17,524 nucleotides of DNA from an uncultured Bacilli bacterium (GTDB lineage Bacteria; Bacillota_I; Bacilli_A; RF39; UBA660), in the NCBI GenBank assembly GCA_934090775.1, contig CAKOKF010000018.1, positions 1 to 17,524 on the forward strand. Reading direction: 5' to 3'. Positions 1 through 7,453 of this stretch are shown piece after piece. The first letter of the stretch is position 1; the number at the start of each line of letters is the position of its first letter. Below the pieces are notes generated by a model. That model was given only the letters and a program-made list of their open reading frames with translations. It searched no databases and was not told the origin of the DNA. Position numbers and translations under genes: made by a program.

Positions 1-1175
1 GAATCAATTTTTTCATTAGCAATCCTTAAATTTTTATCACTTGATAATAAAGCATCTTTAGTTTTTTGTAAATGATCAATTGTTTTATCAATTTCTTCAA
101 TAGCCGTCTTAAATTTTTTGCTAGCTAAATTATAATTTCTTCCAAAATCATCTTTAAACTTTTCTAAATTTTCTTCAAAGTTAGTTATATCAATATTTTC
201 TTCATGCAATAATTCTAATTGTTTCTTATAAGAAAGAGTGTTTAGACCCATACTTCTAATTAGTGTTATTAAGGGAATAAAGAATTGTGGTCTTATTATG
301 TACATTTTGGAGTAACGATAGCTTACATCAACTATTCCTGTATTATAATATTCATTATCTATTTCTAAAAGAGAAACAAGAACTGCATATTCGCATTTTT
401 TCTCTTGACGATCTTTGTCTAATTCCTTGAGAAAATCTTCGTTTTTATGTTTTGTAGCAGTCATGTCCGCTTCATTTTTCATTTCAAACATAATAGATGT
501 TATTTCAGTACCATCATCGTCATAATCTCTAAAAATAAAATCACCCTTGGAACCCGTTTTTACATCATTATCTTTTTCAAAATAAGCATTTTTAAATAAT
601 GGTCTTAATTTATTAAACTCATTATTACAATGAACTTCTAATGATTCTCCAATCATTTTAGTAGATTGACGAGCTTTAAAATCTTTATAGTAAGCTATTT
701 GTTCATCTTTAACTTTTAATTTTTCATCATATGTTGTTTTTAATGTTGTTTCTTTTATTAAGTATTCATTTTTAGAAGTTTCTAAAGTTGTAGTTAGTTT
801 CTCAATTTCTTGAATACTTTTAGTTTTTTCTTCTTGTAGTTGAAGTTCAAATTGTGTTTTTTGAAGTTTTAAAGCGTTAGCTTGTTCAGTATTTATATTT
901 TCTAGTTTAATATTTAATTCATTTATTTTAGAATTTTGACTCGCAATTGTTTTCGTGTATTCATCTTTTAATTTTTGATTTTCTTGATTATACTTTTGTT
1001 CTAAAGTAATCTCCTGAAGTTCAAGAGCATTTTTTTTATCATTGTTAAATTGTTCTTCACGTTTTTGTAATTCTTTAGAAAACTCTAAATCTCTTACTTG
1101 TTTAGCTATTGAATCATATGATTGTTCATCAATTTGAAATACAGTTTTACAATGTGGGCATTTTATCTCATTCAT
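1..1175 (-). CDS. DUF2130 family protein, 3' end missing (zinc ribbon, coiled coil, PD-(D/E)XK-like core)
   Basis: 391 codons are visible with no stop, so the C-terminus lies left of the window. The ATG at 1175 is preceded by AAGAAAGGA at good spacing. Residues 6-9 read CPHC, half of a zinc ribbon. Residues of roughly 30-190 are a long Glu/Lys/Gln-rich coiled coil. From about 195 comes a globular core with GDFIFRD (Asp212) followed by FEMKNE (Glu231, Lys233), which matches the D...ExK pattern of PD-(D/E)XK nuclease folds. I recall DUF2130 being placed in that superfamily. After the core, about 100 residues return to charged helices. The molecular role is unknown, and nuclease activity is inference only. 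It starts 36 bases after the hydrolase gene with no terminator between them, so the two are probably co-transcribed. Confidence 0.82.
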   Translation of the reverse strand, partial: MNEIKCPHCKTVFQIDEQSYDSIAKQVRDLEFSKELQKREEQFNNDKKNALELQEITLEQKYNQENQKLKDEYTKTIASQNSKINELNIKLENINTEQANALKLQKTQFELQLQEEKTKSIQEIEKLTTTLETSKNEYLIKETTLKTTYDEKLKVKDEQIAYYKDFKARQSTKMIGESLEVHCNNEFNKLRPLFKNAYFEKDNDVKTGSKGDFIFRDYDDDGTEITSIMFEMKNEADMTATKHKNEDFLKELDKDRQEKKCEYAVLVSLLEIDNEYYNTGIVDVSYRYSKMYIIRPQFFIPLITLIRSMGLNTLSYKKQLELLHEENIDITNFEENLEKFKDDFGRNYNLASKKFKTAIEEIDKTIDHLQKTKDALLSSDKNLRIANEKID

Positions 1176-1211
1176 TAAAATTTTTCCTTTCTTTAATGGC
1201 TATTTTACAAC

Positions 1212-2114
1212 TCAGTCATTTAAAATACTTTGTATTATTTTTGTTAATACATAAGTACTTGACTCATTATCATATAAACCATGATCGGTATTTCCATAAT
1301 CTATTATTTTACTAATTATTTCATACTCTATTTGAGCATTTATTTTTTGAACTTGTGCTAATATTTTTAAATATATTTCAATTGGAATTAATTTATCGGT
1401 AGTTGATAAAAAATAAATTGTTGGTAATTGTAATTTAGCATATTCAATTTCTATATTATAATTTTCTTCGGCTTCATATAGAGTCTTTTTTCCTTCAAAT
1501 ATTCCTTTTACTTTTGTAAATTGTTCATTATGTTGGAGTAAATATTCTTGTTTTTGATAAATAAATTGATATTTAGGATTTACATTATAGATTATTTGAG
1601 GTGAATTGGGGCAAATTAAATAAACCTTTTTAATATCATTAATTGGTATCTCATTTAGTTTGGTTAAATAGTATTCTATAGTTAAAGCTCCTACACCAGT
1701 GCCAATAAAATAAATTTTTTGAAATGAATATTTGTTTTTCAAATATTTTAAAACATCTCGTAGATCTTTTGCTAAACGTGTATACAATGTATCTCGCTTA
1801 TCCATTTTACCATTTACTAAACTTTGACCATGGTTACGCAAATCATAACGAAAAGTGCAAAATTTTTGATCTTTTATTATTGTATTGACTAATATTTCAT
1901 AGTTACCATACTTTTTAGTTTGAAATATTATTTTATTATCTTTTTTTTGAATTATATTATTTTTTATTACTGGGAAAACACCATTTTCATCTTTGGTATA
2001 TCCCCCTTCATTTAACATTATAATTAGGTTTTGAGCATTGGGATTGCCTTTTAGTATTCCATCAATAAGCCATTCATTTTCACTAAATTTTTGTACTGTT
2101 ATTACTTCATGCAT
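1212..2114 (-). CDS. alpha/beta-hydrolase-fold protein lacking the nucleophile serine
   Basis: A 300-aa protein with the layout of a serine hydrolase (peptidase S33 / lysophospholipase-like). It has RYDLRNHGQS at about 89-98, equivalent to the usual DxRGHGxS loop. The strand-turn-helix YFIGTGVGALT follows, where GxSxG is expected. An acid is present in LSTTDKLIP (Asp240) and a histidine in NTDHGLY (His278). The nucleophile position is Gly140 (codon at 1695-1697, GGT), so Asp and His remain but Ser is lost. It is probably catalytically dead or a binding protein, as in the NDRG branch of the fold. I chose ATG at 2114 because GAAGAGG (2121-2127) sits six bases upstream. An upstream in-frame TTG at 2129 overlaps that site and lies before the likely transcript start. 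It is the only gene here ending in TGA. Confidence 0.78.
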   Translation of the reverse strand: MHEVITVQKFSENEWLIDGILKGNPNAQNLIIMLNEGGYTKDENGVFPVIKNNIIQKKDNKIIFQTKKYGNYEILVNTIIKDQKFCTFRYDLRNHGQSLVNGKMDKRDTLYTRLAKDLRDVLKYLKNKYSFQKIYFIGTGVGALTIEYYLTKLNEIPINDIKKVYLICPNSPQIIYNVNPKYQFIYQKQEYLLQHNEQFTKVKGIFEGKKTLYEAEENYNIEIEYAKLQLPTIYFLSTTDKLIPIEIYLKILAQVQKINAQIEYEIISKIIDYGNTDHGLYDNESSTYVLTKIIQSILND

Positions 2115-2120
2115 ATTTAA

Positions 2121-2127
2121 CCTCTTC
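2121..2127 (-). promoter_or_regulatory. Shine-Dalgarno site fixing the hydrolase start
   Basis: GAAGAGG on the minus strand lies six bases upstream of ATG at 2114. It falls inside the 15-base extension that a TTG start at 2129 would give, so the shorter protein is preferred. Confidence 0.7.
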
Positions 2128-2131
2128 AATT

Positions 2132-2137
2132 ATTATA
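2132..2137 (-). promoter_or_regulatory. -10 box for the hydrolase-DUF2130 pair
   Basis: A perfect TATAAT lies on the minus strand just after the terminator of the upstream unit. The best -35 candidate at a 17-base spacer is poor (TAGAAT), so the promoter call rests on the -10 box and on position. The transcript would start near 2125, giving a leader of only about ten bases. Confidence 0.45.
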
Positions 2138-2169
2138 CATTAGGTTATTTTTTTATTCTATAATTTAGA

Positions 2170-2201
2170 AAAAGTTTTGTGTAAAAAATCACAAAACTTT
2201 T
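2170..2201 (-). terminator. Rho-independent terminator ending the 84/802/85-aa unit
   Basis: A perfect 12-bp inverted repeat (2170-2181 with 2190-2201) with an 8-base loop begins four bases after the stop of the 85-aa gene. On the minus strand the 3' arm runs into five T. The reverse strand has a weaker T run, but no gene needs it there. Confidence 0.8.
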
Positions 2202-2204
2202 AAT

Positions 2205-2462
2205 TTAATCATCTAAAACTTTGGCAAATTGATTAGATGTAAATTGAATATAAATTTCATCTTTTAATCCTTTGTCTTCAATTTTTTTTAATTTTAATTT
2301 ATTATCAATTACTACTACTTCTAAAATATAATATTTTGCTGTAACATTTTCAGACATTTTATCATATTGAAGTCCGTATACATAACGCTTCCCTTTATAA
2401 TCAATTTCATCAGCAATATAAATGGAAGTACCATCTTTTAAATTTATTATTTTATCTTTCAT
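2205..2462 (-). CDS. small DUF1292-like protein, 85 aa
   Basis: ATG at 2462 is preceded by AAAGGA. The sequence has alternating hydrophobic and charged strands: a GTSIYIADEID strand, GKRYVYG, a central YYILEV strand, then DNKLKLKKIEDKGLKDE. This order of strands with a final acidic helix resembles the DUF1292 family (for example B. subtilis YrzB), though I judge this by eye only. It also aligns along its length with the 84-aa protein at the head of the same unit, sharing YV, DK, NK and a final FT at matching places. It has no signal peptide or membrane segment. It follows the 802-aa gene by 11 bases and is followed by the terminator. The function is unknown. An accessory or regulator of the large protein is a guess from context. 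Confidence 0.72.
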   Translation of the reverse strand: MKDKIINLKDGTSIYIADEIDYKGKRYVYGLQYDKMSENVTAKYYILEVVVIDNKLKLKKIEDKGLKDEIYIQFTSNQFAKVLDD

Positions 2463-2473
2463 CTAAAATTCCT

Positions 2474-4882
2474 TTAGGCTATCTTTGTAAATGCACGAGC
2501 TTTACCCGCTTCATTAGTTGTGTTTATAACTGCTTTGCTAATATCATAACCTCTTTTTTCTAATTCGGCAATAATATCGGCGCCTTTTTCTAAATTCAAG
2601 TTTTCCATTATACCTTGACTATTAGGATAATAAACCGCACTAGCTACTGAATTATCTTTCATAATAGCTTGATTTAATTTTACTGGATTTTTGCCATATA
2701 AAGCATCATAGCTATTACGATATCCATATGTAAGATCCCCATTAGCTCCGACGGTATCTCCGATTTTTAAAGAGGTTACTTCAGGATCACCATAGCTATT
2801 CGTAGGGGTATTTATATTAGCTGTGCTAGTTGTTCCAGTGGTATTGCCGCTATTTGCTGGTTTGGCAACTTCACTTCCAACGTCATTGCCAGCGCCTTTA
2901 TTAGCAGCATCAACAGTATTACCTTTTTTATTTAATGCTGCTTTCTTTAACATCATTCTTCCAAAAGCGGTAAGATCTAACGCTATTAAACCGATTGTTA
3001 TAGAATTAGCAATAGTTCTTAAAGTTTCTTTATTTCTAAAAAATTTATTTACTTTTTCATTTTTAGTATTAGATAATTTTTCAAACATATTAAATTTTGC
3101 TAATTTGTCTAAATGTACTTTTTTTAGGAATTTACTGACCTTATTGCATACTTTATTAGTTGGTTTTTCAATTGATTCAATTTCAATTTCATCTTCACTT
3201 AATTCTTTTTCTTCTAATATATTAGCATAAGCTTTAGCTTGTGTTATTATAAATGCACCAATCGCATTTGCGGCGACTATTCCTACTGGTCCTAAAACGA
3301 AGGCTAAATTGTAACCTATCATGCCTCCTACAATTGGACAAGCTGCTTTAGTTATTTTGCTAGCCCATTTTTTTAAAGGACTAAATTTACTAACTTTTTT
3401 GTTATCATCTATATTTTGTTTTTTACGCTCAATAATATCATTAGCTTTAGATAAAGCTGCAATTTTAGAGGCTCTAGTCTTAGACTCATTTTGTAATTGA
3501 TTACAAACTTTGTCTACTTCCGTTTTTAGATCGGTTAATTCTTCATCGCTTATATCGTCTATATTTTCTTCGATTACAAAATTTTTTAATTTAGCTAGTT
3601 CATCAGCAGTTAAAGCTTCTTTTTTTAATTTTTTATCAATGATTTTCCTTAGTTCATCAATTTTTACTAAACTAGCATTATCATCTTCCAAATAATTGCG
3701 ATTTTCACTAATTGTTTTTTTATCGTTTTCTATTTCTTCATCAGTCAATTTTACTTCATATTCATAGGTATCGTTGCCGTTTTTTACATTGTATTTAATT
3801 GTTTTGCCATTAGCATTTTTTTCAAAATATTTCGTGTTCTTTTCAATTATTTCTTTATCAGATAGGGCATTAGTATTTTTGATATAATTAAAGTCACTTG
3901 TATTATTGAAGAGATACTGACTAAATTCCTGATAAGTATTATTAACGCTAATAGCTCTAATATAGTCATCCATTTCTTTGACTGCATTACCCATTCCCGT
4001 ATTTTTATAGCCTCCAGAGATTATCTCAGAAACATCTTGATTAATACTTTTTTTACGAGATAATATATCTTTATAGTATTTATGGTAATCGTTATTTAAA
4101 GTACTATCTGCTAAAGCTCTAACAACAAAAATTACATCTATATAGTTTTGAATAAAATACTTATTTTTTGGATCTAATGCTTTAAAAATTGAATCGTAAT
4201 TTATAGTTTTAGCTATATAATCTACTATTTGGGTTTCTTCTACGCTAAGTTTTTGATTCTCGTTGCTTCTTTCAACAATATTCATAATCTTAAGGAAAGT
4301 CATACTAGAACTTATTTTAGGCTTTTTTCTATCCCTATATACTGACTTGTAAAGAGTTATTTTACTGTCAATATCAATATAATCTTCTTCCGGTTTATTA
4401 TATTCATCCCCTAATAGATCATTCATTAAGTTTAAATATTCTTTTACTGTTTCGTTATTAGATTCAGAAATACTTCCCATTTCGTCGAAACCACTTTGCA
4501 TTTCCTTGGTTTTATTTTCAACCATAGTTTTTATTGATGCTGCAAATATCTTTTTGTACTGAATATATCTTTTATATTCCTTACTTTCCTTATCGTTTAG
4601 TGGACAAGAATCATCTTCCAAACTCTTTTTACCACTAAATAAATCAATATAGCTATCGCCCCAAAAGTTTTCAAGAGTATCATTAAATATATTATCAAAC
4701 CACAGTAACATCCTTTTGCCGATACTATCAGCCATTTCTAAAATTTCTTTTGGTGATTTATCAATATATTTTATAAAAAAATCGTAATTATAATAAAACT
4801 CATTTGCTTTTGTCAAATTTAAATTTAAACCTTGTAAATATTCATATTCTTCGTTTGTTAATTCTATATTATTATTTTTCAT
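2474..4882 (-). CDS. unrecognised 802-aa protein, helical N-terminal part, two hydrophobic segments, separate C-terminal domain
   Basis: I do not recognise this family. Residues 1-500 are charged and mostly helical, with no signal peptide and a high Lys/Asp/Glu/Asn content. Helices at about 405-495 look coiled-coil-prone. Residues 514-547 are strongly hydrophobic and Gly/Ala-rich (PIVGGMIGYNLAF, LGPVGIVAANAIG). They could be one long segment or a hairpin broken at Gly-Pro. A second hydrophobic helix lies at about 622-645. Residues 653-698 are a Gly/Asn/Thr/Ala low-complexity linker. Residues 699-802 form a separate domain with YGYRNSYDALYG and a GKARAFTK tail. ATG at 4882 lies one base after the stop of the 84-aa gene. 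Its ribosome site GGGGGAT sits inside that gene's last codons, so translation is probably coupled. An anchored protein with a tethered terminal domain is inference. Confidence 0.85.
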   Translation of the reverse strand: MKNNNIELTNEEYEYLQGLNLNLTKANEFYYNYDFFIKYIDKSPKEILEMADSIGKRMLLWFDNIFNDTLENFWGDSYIDLFSGKKSLEDDSCPLNDKESKEYKRYIQYKKIFAASIKTMVENKTKEMQSGFDEMGSISESNNETVKEYLNLMNDLLGDEYNKPEEDYIDIDSKITLYKSVYRDRKKPKISSSMTFLKIMNIVERSNENQKLSVEETQIVDYIAKTINYDSIFKALDPKNKYFIQNYIDVIFVVRALADSTLNNDYHKYYKDILSRKKSINQDVSEIISGGYKNTGMGNAVKEMDDYIRAISVNNTYQEFSQYLFNNTSDFNYIKNTNALSDKEIIEKNTKYFEKNANGKTIKYNVKNGNDTYEYEVKLTDEEIENDKKTISENRNYLEDDNASLVKIDELRKIIDKKLKKEALTADELAKLKNFVIEENIDDISDEELTDLKTEVDKVCNQLQNESKTRASKIAALSKANDIIERKKQNIDDNKKVSKFSPLKKWASKITKAACPIVGGMIGYNLAFVLGPVGIVAANAIGAFIITQAKAYANILEEKELSEDEIEIESIEKPTNKVCNKVSKFLKKVHLDKLAKFNMFEKLSNTKNEKVNKFFRNKETLRTIANSITIGLIALDLTAFGRMMLKKAALNKKGNTVDAANKGAGNDVGSEVAKPANSGNTTGTTSTANINTPTNSYGDPEVTSLKIGDTVGANGDLTYGYRNSYDALYGKNPVKLNQAIMKDNSVASAVYYPNSQGIMENLNLEKGADIIAELEKRGYDISKAVINTTNEAGKARAFTKIA

Positions 4883-4883
4883 A

Positions 4884-5138
4884 TTAATCCCCCGCTAATT
4901 CAATAATTAATTTTCTAATATTTTTTGTAAAAATGGGCATTAGTTCGTTTAAAACATTATTATTTATTTCCTGCTCCCATTTATTTTCTATTATTTTATA
5001 GACTTTATATTCATCCATTGTAGGCTCATTATTTTTGTCCAATTTAGTGACCATAACATAAATATTATTATTTTTTTCAAGTATATCTAAGATGAGATAT
5101 TTTATGTTATCGATAATTTTAGTATCACCGATTTTCAT
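4884..5138 (-). CDS. small DUF1292-like protein, 84 aa
   Basis: This is the first gene of the three-gene unit. ATG at 5138 is preceded by GGGGGAT. The predicted layout is beta strands (KYLILDILEKNNNIYVMV, then DEYKVYKIIENKW) and a C-terminal helix (NVLNELMPIFTKNIRKL). This matches the DUF1292 pattern of IxDxFExxGxxY strands followed by an acidic LxxIxD-type end. It also aligns with the 85-aa protein at the end of the unit, which suggests an old duplication. It has no signal peptide or membrane segment. Its last codons carry the ribosome site of the 802-aa gene. The role is unknown. Its placement one base ahead of the large gene suggests that the two products are made in a fixed ratio. Confidence 0.72.
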   Translation of the reverse strand: MKIGDTKIIDNIKYLILDILEKNNNIYVMVTKLDKNNEPTMDEYKVYKIIENKWEQEINNNVLNELMPIFTKNIRKLIIELAGD

Positions 5139-5160
5139 ATATATCCCCCATTCGGCTGTT

Positions 5161-5189
5161 ATATTATCACAAATGGGAAAAATTTACAA
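5161..5189 (-). promoter_or_regulatory. promoter of the 84/802/85-aa unit
   Basis: On the minus strand a -35 TTGTAA (5184-5189) lies 17 bases from a -10 TAATAT (5161-5166). An overlapping reading, TGTGATAAT, would be an extended -10 box. The start would be near 5154, a leader of about 15 bases. The rest of the 220-base gap (5190-5330) is plain A+T-rich sequence in which I see no gene or structure. Confidence 0.55.
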
Positions 5190-5330
5190 GAGAAAAAAAT
5201 TTTGTGCAATTATTCATCTATATTTTAAAGTTTAATTAGATTTATATACTAAATTTTTATGATTTTTCGTTATTTACTTAATACACATGAACAGTTTCAT
5301 AAGCAAAATTAATGATTGTTAGTATTTTTG

Positions 5331-5352
5331 AAAAAAACTCCAATATATGGAG
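5331..5352 (-). terminator. terminator after yugP
   Basis: CTCCA (5348-5352 on the minus strand) pairs with TGGAG (5338-5342) around a five-base loop and is followed by seven T. It lies six bases after the yugP stop. The stem is short, so it may be only moderately efficient. Confidence 0.6.
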
Positions 5353-5358
5353 ATTCAA

Positions 5359-6033
5359 TTATCTATTACGTTCGTCATTATTAACGATTAAAAGAAGTCT
5401 AAATATTTGTAGTATGGAAGCCATGACTCCAGCTACATATGTTAGAGCAGCCGATGTCAAAACATTCTTTGCACCGTCCATTTCACTAGATGCTAATAAA
5501 TGGTATTCTTCTAGTTTATTTAATGCTCTTTTAGAAGCGTCAAATTCAACTGGTAGAGTTACTAGTTGGAATATCAAACCACAACAAGTTAAGCCAATTC
5601 CTAAATAGACGAGTTGCAAAGCTTGTAATAAAAAGCCAATTAAAATTATATAATAAGAAACGCTTGTTGCAACATTTACAACAGGATAAATTGCTGAACG
5701 TATTCTTAAAAATGTATAATTTTCTTTATCTTGAATAGCATGTCCACATTCATGGGCCGCTACTGAAGCAGCAGCTATTGTATCTCCATGAAAAATATCG
5801 GTTGATAAACGAACTACTTTTCTTGTTGGGTCATAATGATCGGTTAATTCCCCTTTGATTTCTACAATATGAATATCATTTAAACCATTTTCATCTAATA
5901 TCTTTCTTGCTACTTCTTGTCCTGTTAAATTACATGTATTTTTTTCTCTTTTATATCTATTATAGCTACTACTTATTTTAATTTGGGCTATTAAAGGTAT
6001 TAATATAATTAAAATTATTAACAATGTATCCAT
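5359..6033 (-). CDS. yugP: YugP-type membrane zinc metallopeptidase
   Basis: A 224-aa protein of the Zn_peptidase_2 (YugP) family, a membrane-bound putative protease with no well-defined substrate. An N-terminal membrane segment lies at about 3-20, followed by a soluble part with the zinc-binding HECGH at 94-98 (AAHECGHAIQ). Two hydrophobic stretches lie at about 112-155, and another lies near 195-215. The length matches the family. ATG at 6033 has TAGGAG seven bases upstream. It follows cysS by 23 bases with no terminator between, so it is read from the cysS promoter. The link with cysS looks like simple co-transcription. The pairing of these functions has no obvious logic. Confidence 0.9.
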   Translation of the reverse strand: MDTLLIILIILIPLIAQIKISSSYNRYKREKNTCNLTGQEVARKILDENGLNDIHIVEIKGELTDHYDPTRKVVRLSTDIFHGDTIAAASVAAHECGHAIQDKENYTFLRIRSAIYPVVNVATSVSYYIILIGFLLQALQLVYLGIGLTCCGLIFQLVTLPVEFDASKRALNKLEEYHLLASSEMDGAKNVLTSAALTYVAGVMASILQIFRLLLIVNNDERNR

Positions 6034-6056
6034 TTTACTCCTATTACTTCTAAATA

Positions 6057-7367
6057 TTAAAGTATATTATTATTCGCTAAAATTTCTCTTAGTTCATCAG
6101 CTTTAGTATAATCTTTATTTTCTTTAGCTTCCAACCATTCTTGATATGTTTTTTTGTCATCTTTACTTAATGTTTTTAAATCATAATGAAGGCCAAGAAT
6201 GTTAATAATTAAATTGATTTTATCATATAATAAACCAATTTCTCCTTTATTACGAAGAGCTGTATTTAATTCTTTTATAAGTTCTAAAAGATAAGTTATT
6301 AAGTTTGGAGTATTAAAGTCTTCGTCCATGATTTTATTGATATTTTCATCTTGTTCTATTTGATTTATAACTATATCATTTAGTTGAATTTGTAAACTAG
6401 CCTGTTTTAAAGTGTTATATATTTTATCATCTAAAAGACCGCATTCTTTAAATAGTTCGTCTTTTATATTAAAAGGTAAGCGATAATGTGTTTTAAACAT
6501 AGCAAGTTTAACAATGTTAGCTTTACTATTTTTAATAAAGTCTTTAGCTAGTATAAAGTTACCTAAAGATTTACTCATTTTAACACCTTCAACATTGATA
6601 TGGCCATTATGCATCCAGTAATTAGCTAAGTGATTATTATTTAAAGCCATACTTTGAGCGATTTCATTTTCGTGATGCGGGAATTTCAAGTCAACACCAC
6701 CACCGTGAATGTCGATTTTTTCACCGAAGATGCTGTTAATCATAACAACGCATTCAGTATGCCAACCGGGAATACCTTCACCCCAAGGAGATGTAAAATG
6801 TTCACCTTCAGTTGATTTGCGCCATAGAGCAAAGTCTAGTGGATCTTCTTTCTTTTCGTCTATTTCTAAACGAGCGCCACTTTCTAATTCATCTATAGTA
6901 TTGTTAGAAAGACAGCCATAGTCTTTAATTTTACTTACTCGGAAATATACATCGCCGTCTACTTCATAAGCATAGCCTTTTTCAATTAACTTTTGAATAA
7001 ATGTATAGATGTTATCTAAGTTTTCAAGGACTGTTGGATGAATATCGATTTTACCACATTGATAATCTTCTAAATCTTTTAGATAAGCGGCAATAAATTT
7101 ATTTGCTACTTCTCTTTCAGTAATGCCAAGTTCTTCGGCAGCTTTAATAATTTTAGGGTTAATATCGGTAAAGTTAGAGGCATAAGTAACTTCGTATCCT
7201 AGATATTCTAAATAATTTCTTACCATATCAAAAGTAATGGCAGGACGCATATTACCAATATGAACATAATTATAAACTGTTGGTCCACAAACATACATAC
7301 TTACTTGGCCTTCTTTAATTGGCTTAAATTCTTCTAATTTATCCGTAAGTGAATTATAAATACGCAT
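6057..7367 (-). CDS. cysS: cysteinyl-tRNA synthetase
   Basis: Class I aminoacyl-tRNA synthetase that charges tRNA-Cys with cysteine using ATP in the cytoplasm. It is 436 aa, somewhat shorter than the usual 460-470. Visible signatures are the HIGH-type HIGN at 36-39, KMSKS at 263-267, and the four zinc ligands Cys27, Cys206, His231 and Glu235, spaced as in the E. coli enzyme. WHTEC at 202-206 and HGGGVDLKFPHHENE at 221-235 are also typical. The usual TDxDDK motif reads TDINPK at 67-72, an unusual change next to the active site. ATG at 7367 has AAGAGGG upstream. The predicted leader of about 20 bases is too short for a T-box. It heads an operon with yugP. Confidence 0.96.
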   Translation of the reverse strand: MRIYNSLTDKLEEFKPIKEGQVSMYVCGPTVYNYVHIGNMRPAITFDMVRNYLEYLGYEVTYASNFTDINPKIIKAAEELGITEREVANKFIAAYLKDLEDYQCGKIDIHPTVLENLDNIYTFIQKLIEKGYAYEVDGDVYFRVSKIKDYGCLSNNTIDELESGARLEIDEKKEDPLDFALWRKSTEGEHFTSPWGEGIPGWHTECVVMINSIFGEKIDIHGGGVDLKFPHHENEIAQSMALNNNHLANYWMHNGHINVEGVKMSKSLGNFILAKDFIKNSKANIVKLAMFKTHYRLPFNIKDELFKECGLLDDKIYNTLKQASLQIQLNDIVINQIEQDENINKIMDEDFNTPNLITYLLELIKELNTALRNKGEIGLLYDKINLIINILGLHYDLKTLSKDDKKTYQEWLEAKENKDYTKADELREILANNNIL

Positions 7368-7393
7368 AATATTCCCTCTTTCTAATTAAGAAA

Positions 7394-7402
7394 ATCATAC
7401 CA
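7394..7402 (-). promoter_or_regulatory. extended -10 promoter of cysS-yugP
   Basis: TGGTATGAT on the minus strand is an extended -10 box (TG, one base, TATGAT). No good -35 hexamer is present at the usual distance. Transcription would start near 7387. Confidence 0.5.
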
Positions 7403-7423
7403 TTAATTTATGAAATTTAAAAG

Positions 7424-7453
7424 AAAAATTACCAAATTCTAAATGAATTTGGT
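7424..7453 (-). terminator. terminator after the FemAB gene
   Basis: A perfect 9-bp stem (ACCAAATTC at 7445-7453 and GAATTTGGT at 7431-7439, minus strand) with a five-base loop is followed by AATTTTTCTTTT. The stem begins at the last base of the stop codon. Confidence 0.8.

Noticed and set aside
1212..1214. TGA stop of the hydrolase gene as a sign of code 4 (TGA = Trp)
   Set aside because: Read-through would add only four residues before TAG, and tryptophans in the long genes are coded by TGG, so TGA as stop is the simpler reading.
2823..3230. Plus-strand open frame of 135 codons inside the 802-aa gene
   Set aside because: It is antisense to the hydrophobic and linker region of a clearly coding gene, with no ribosome site and composition typical of a mirror frame. 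The other plus-strand frames in the window were rejected for the same reason.
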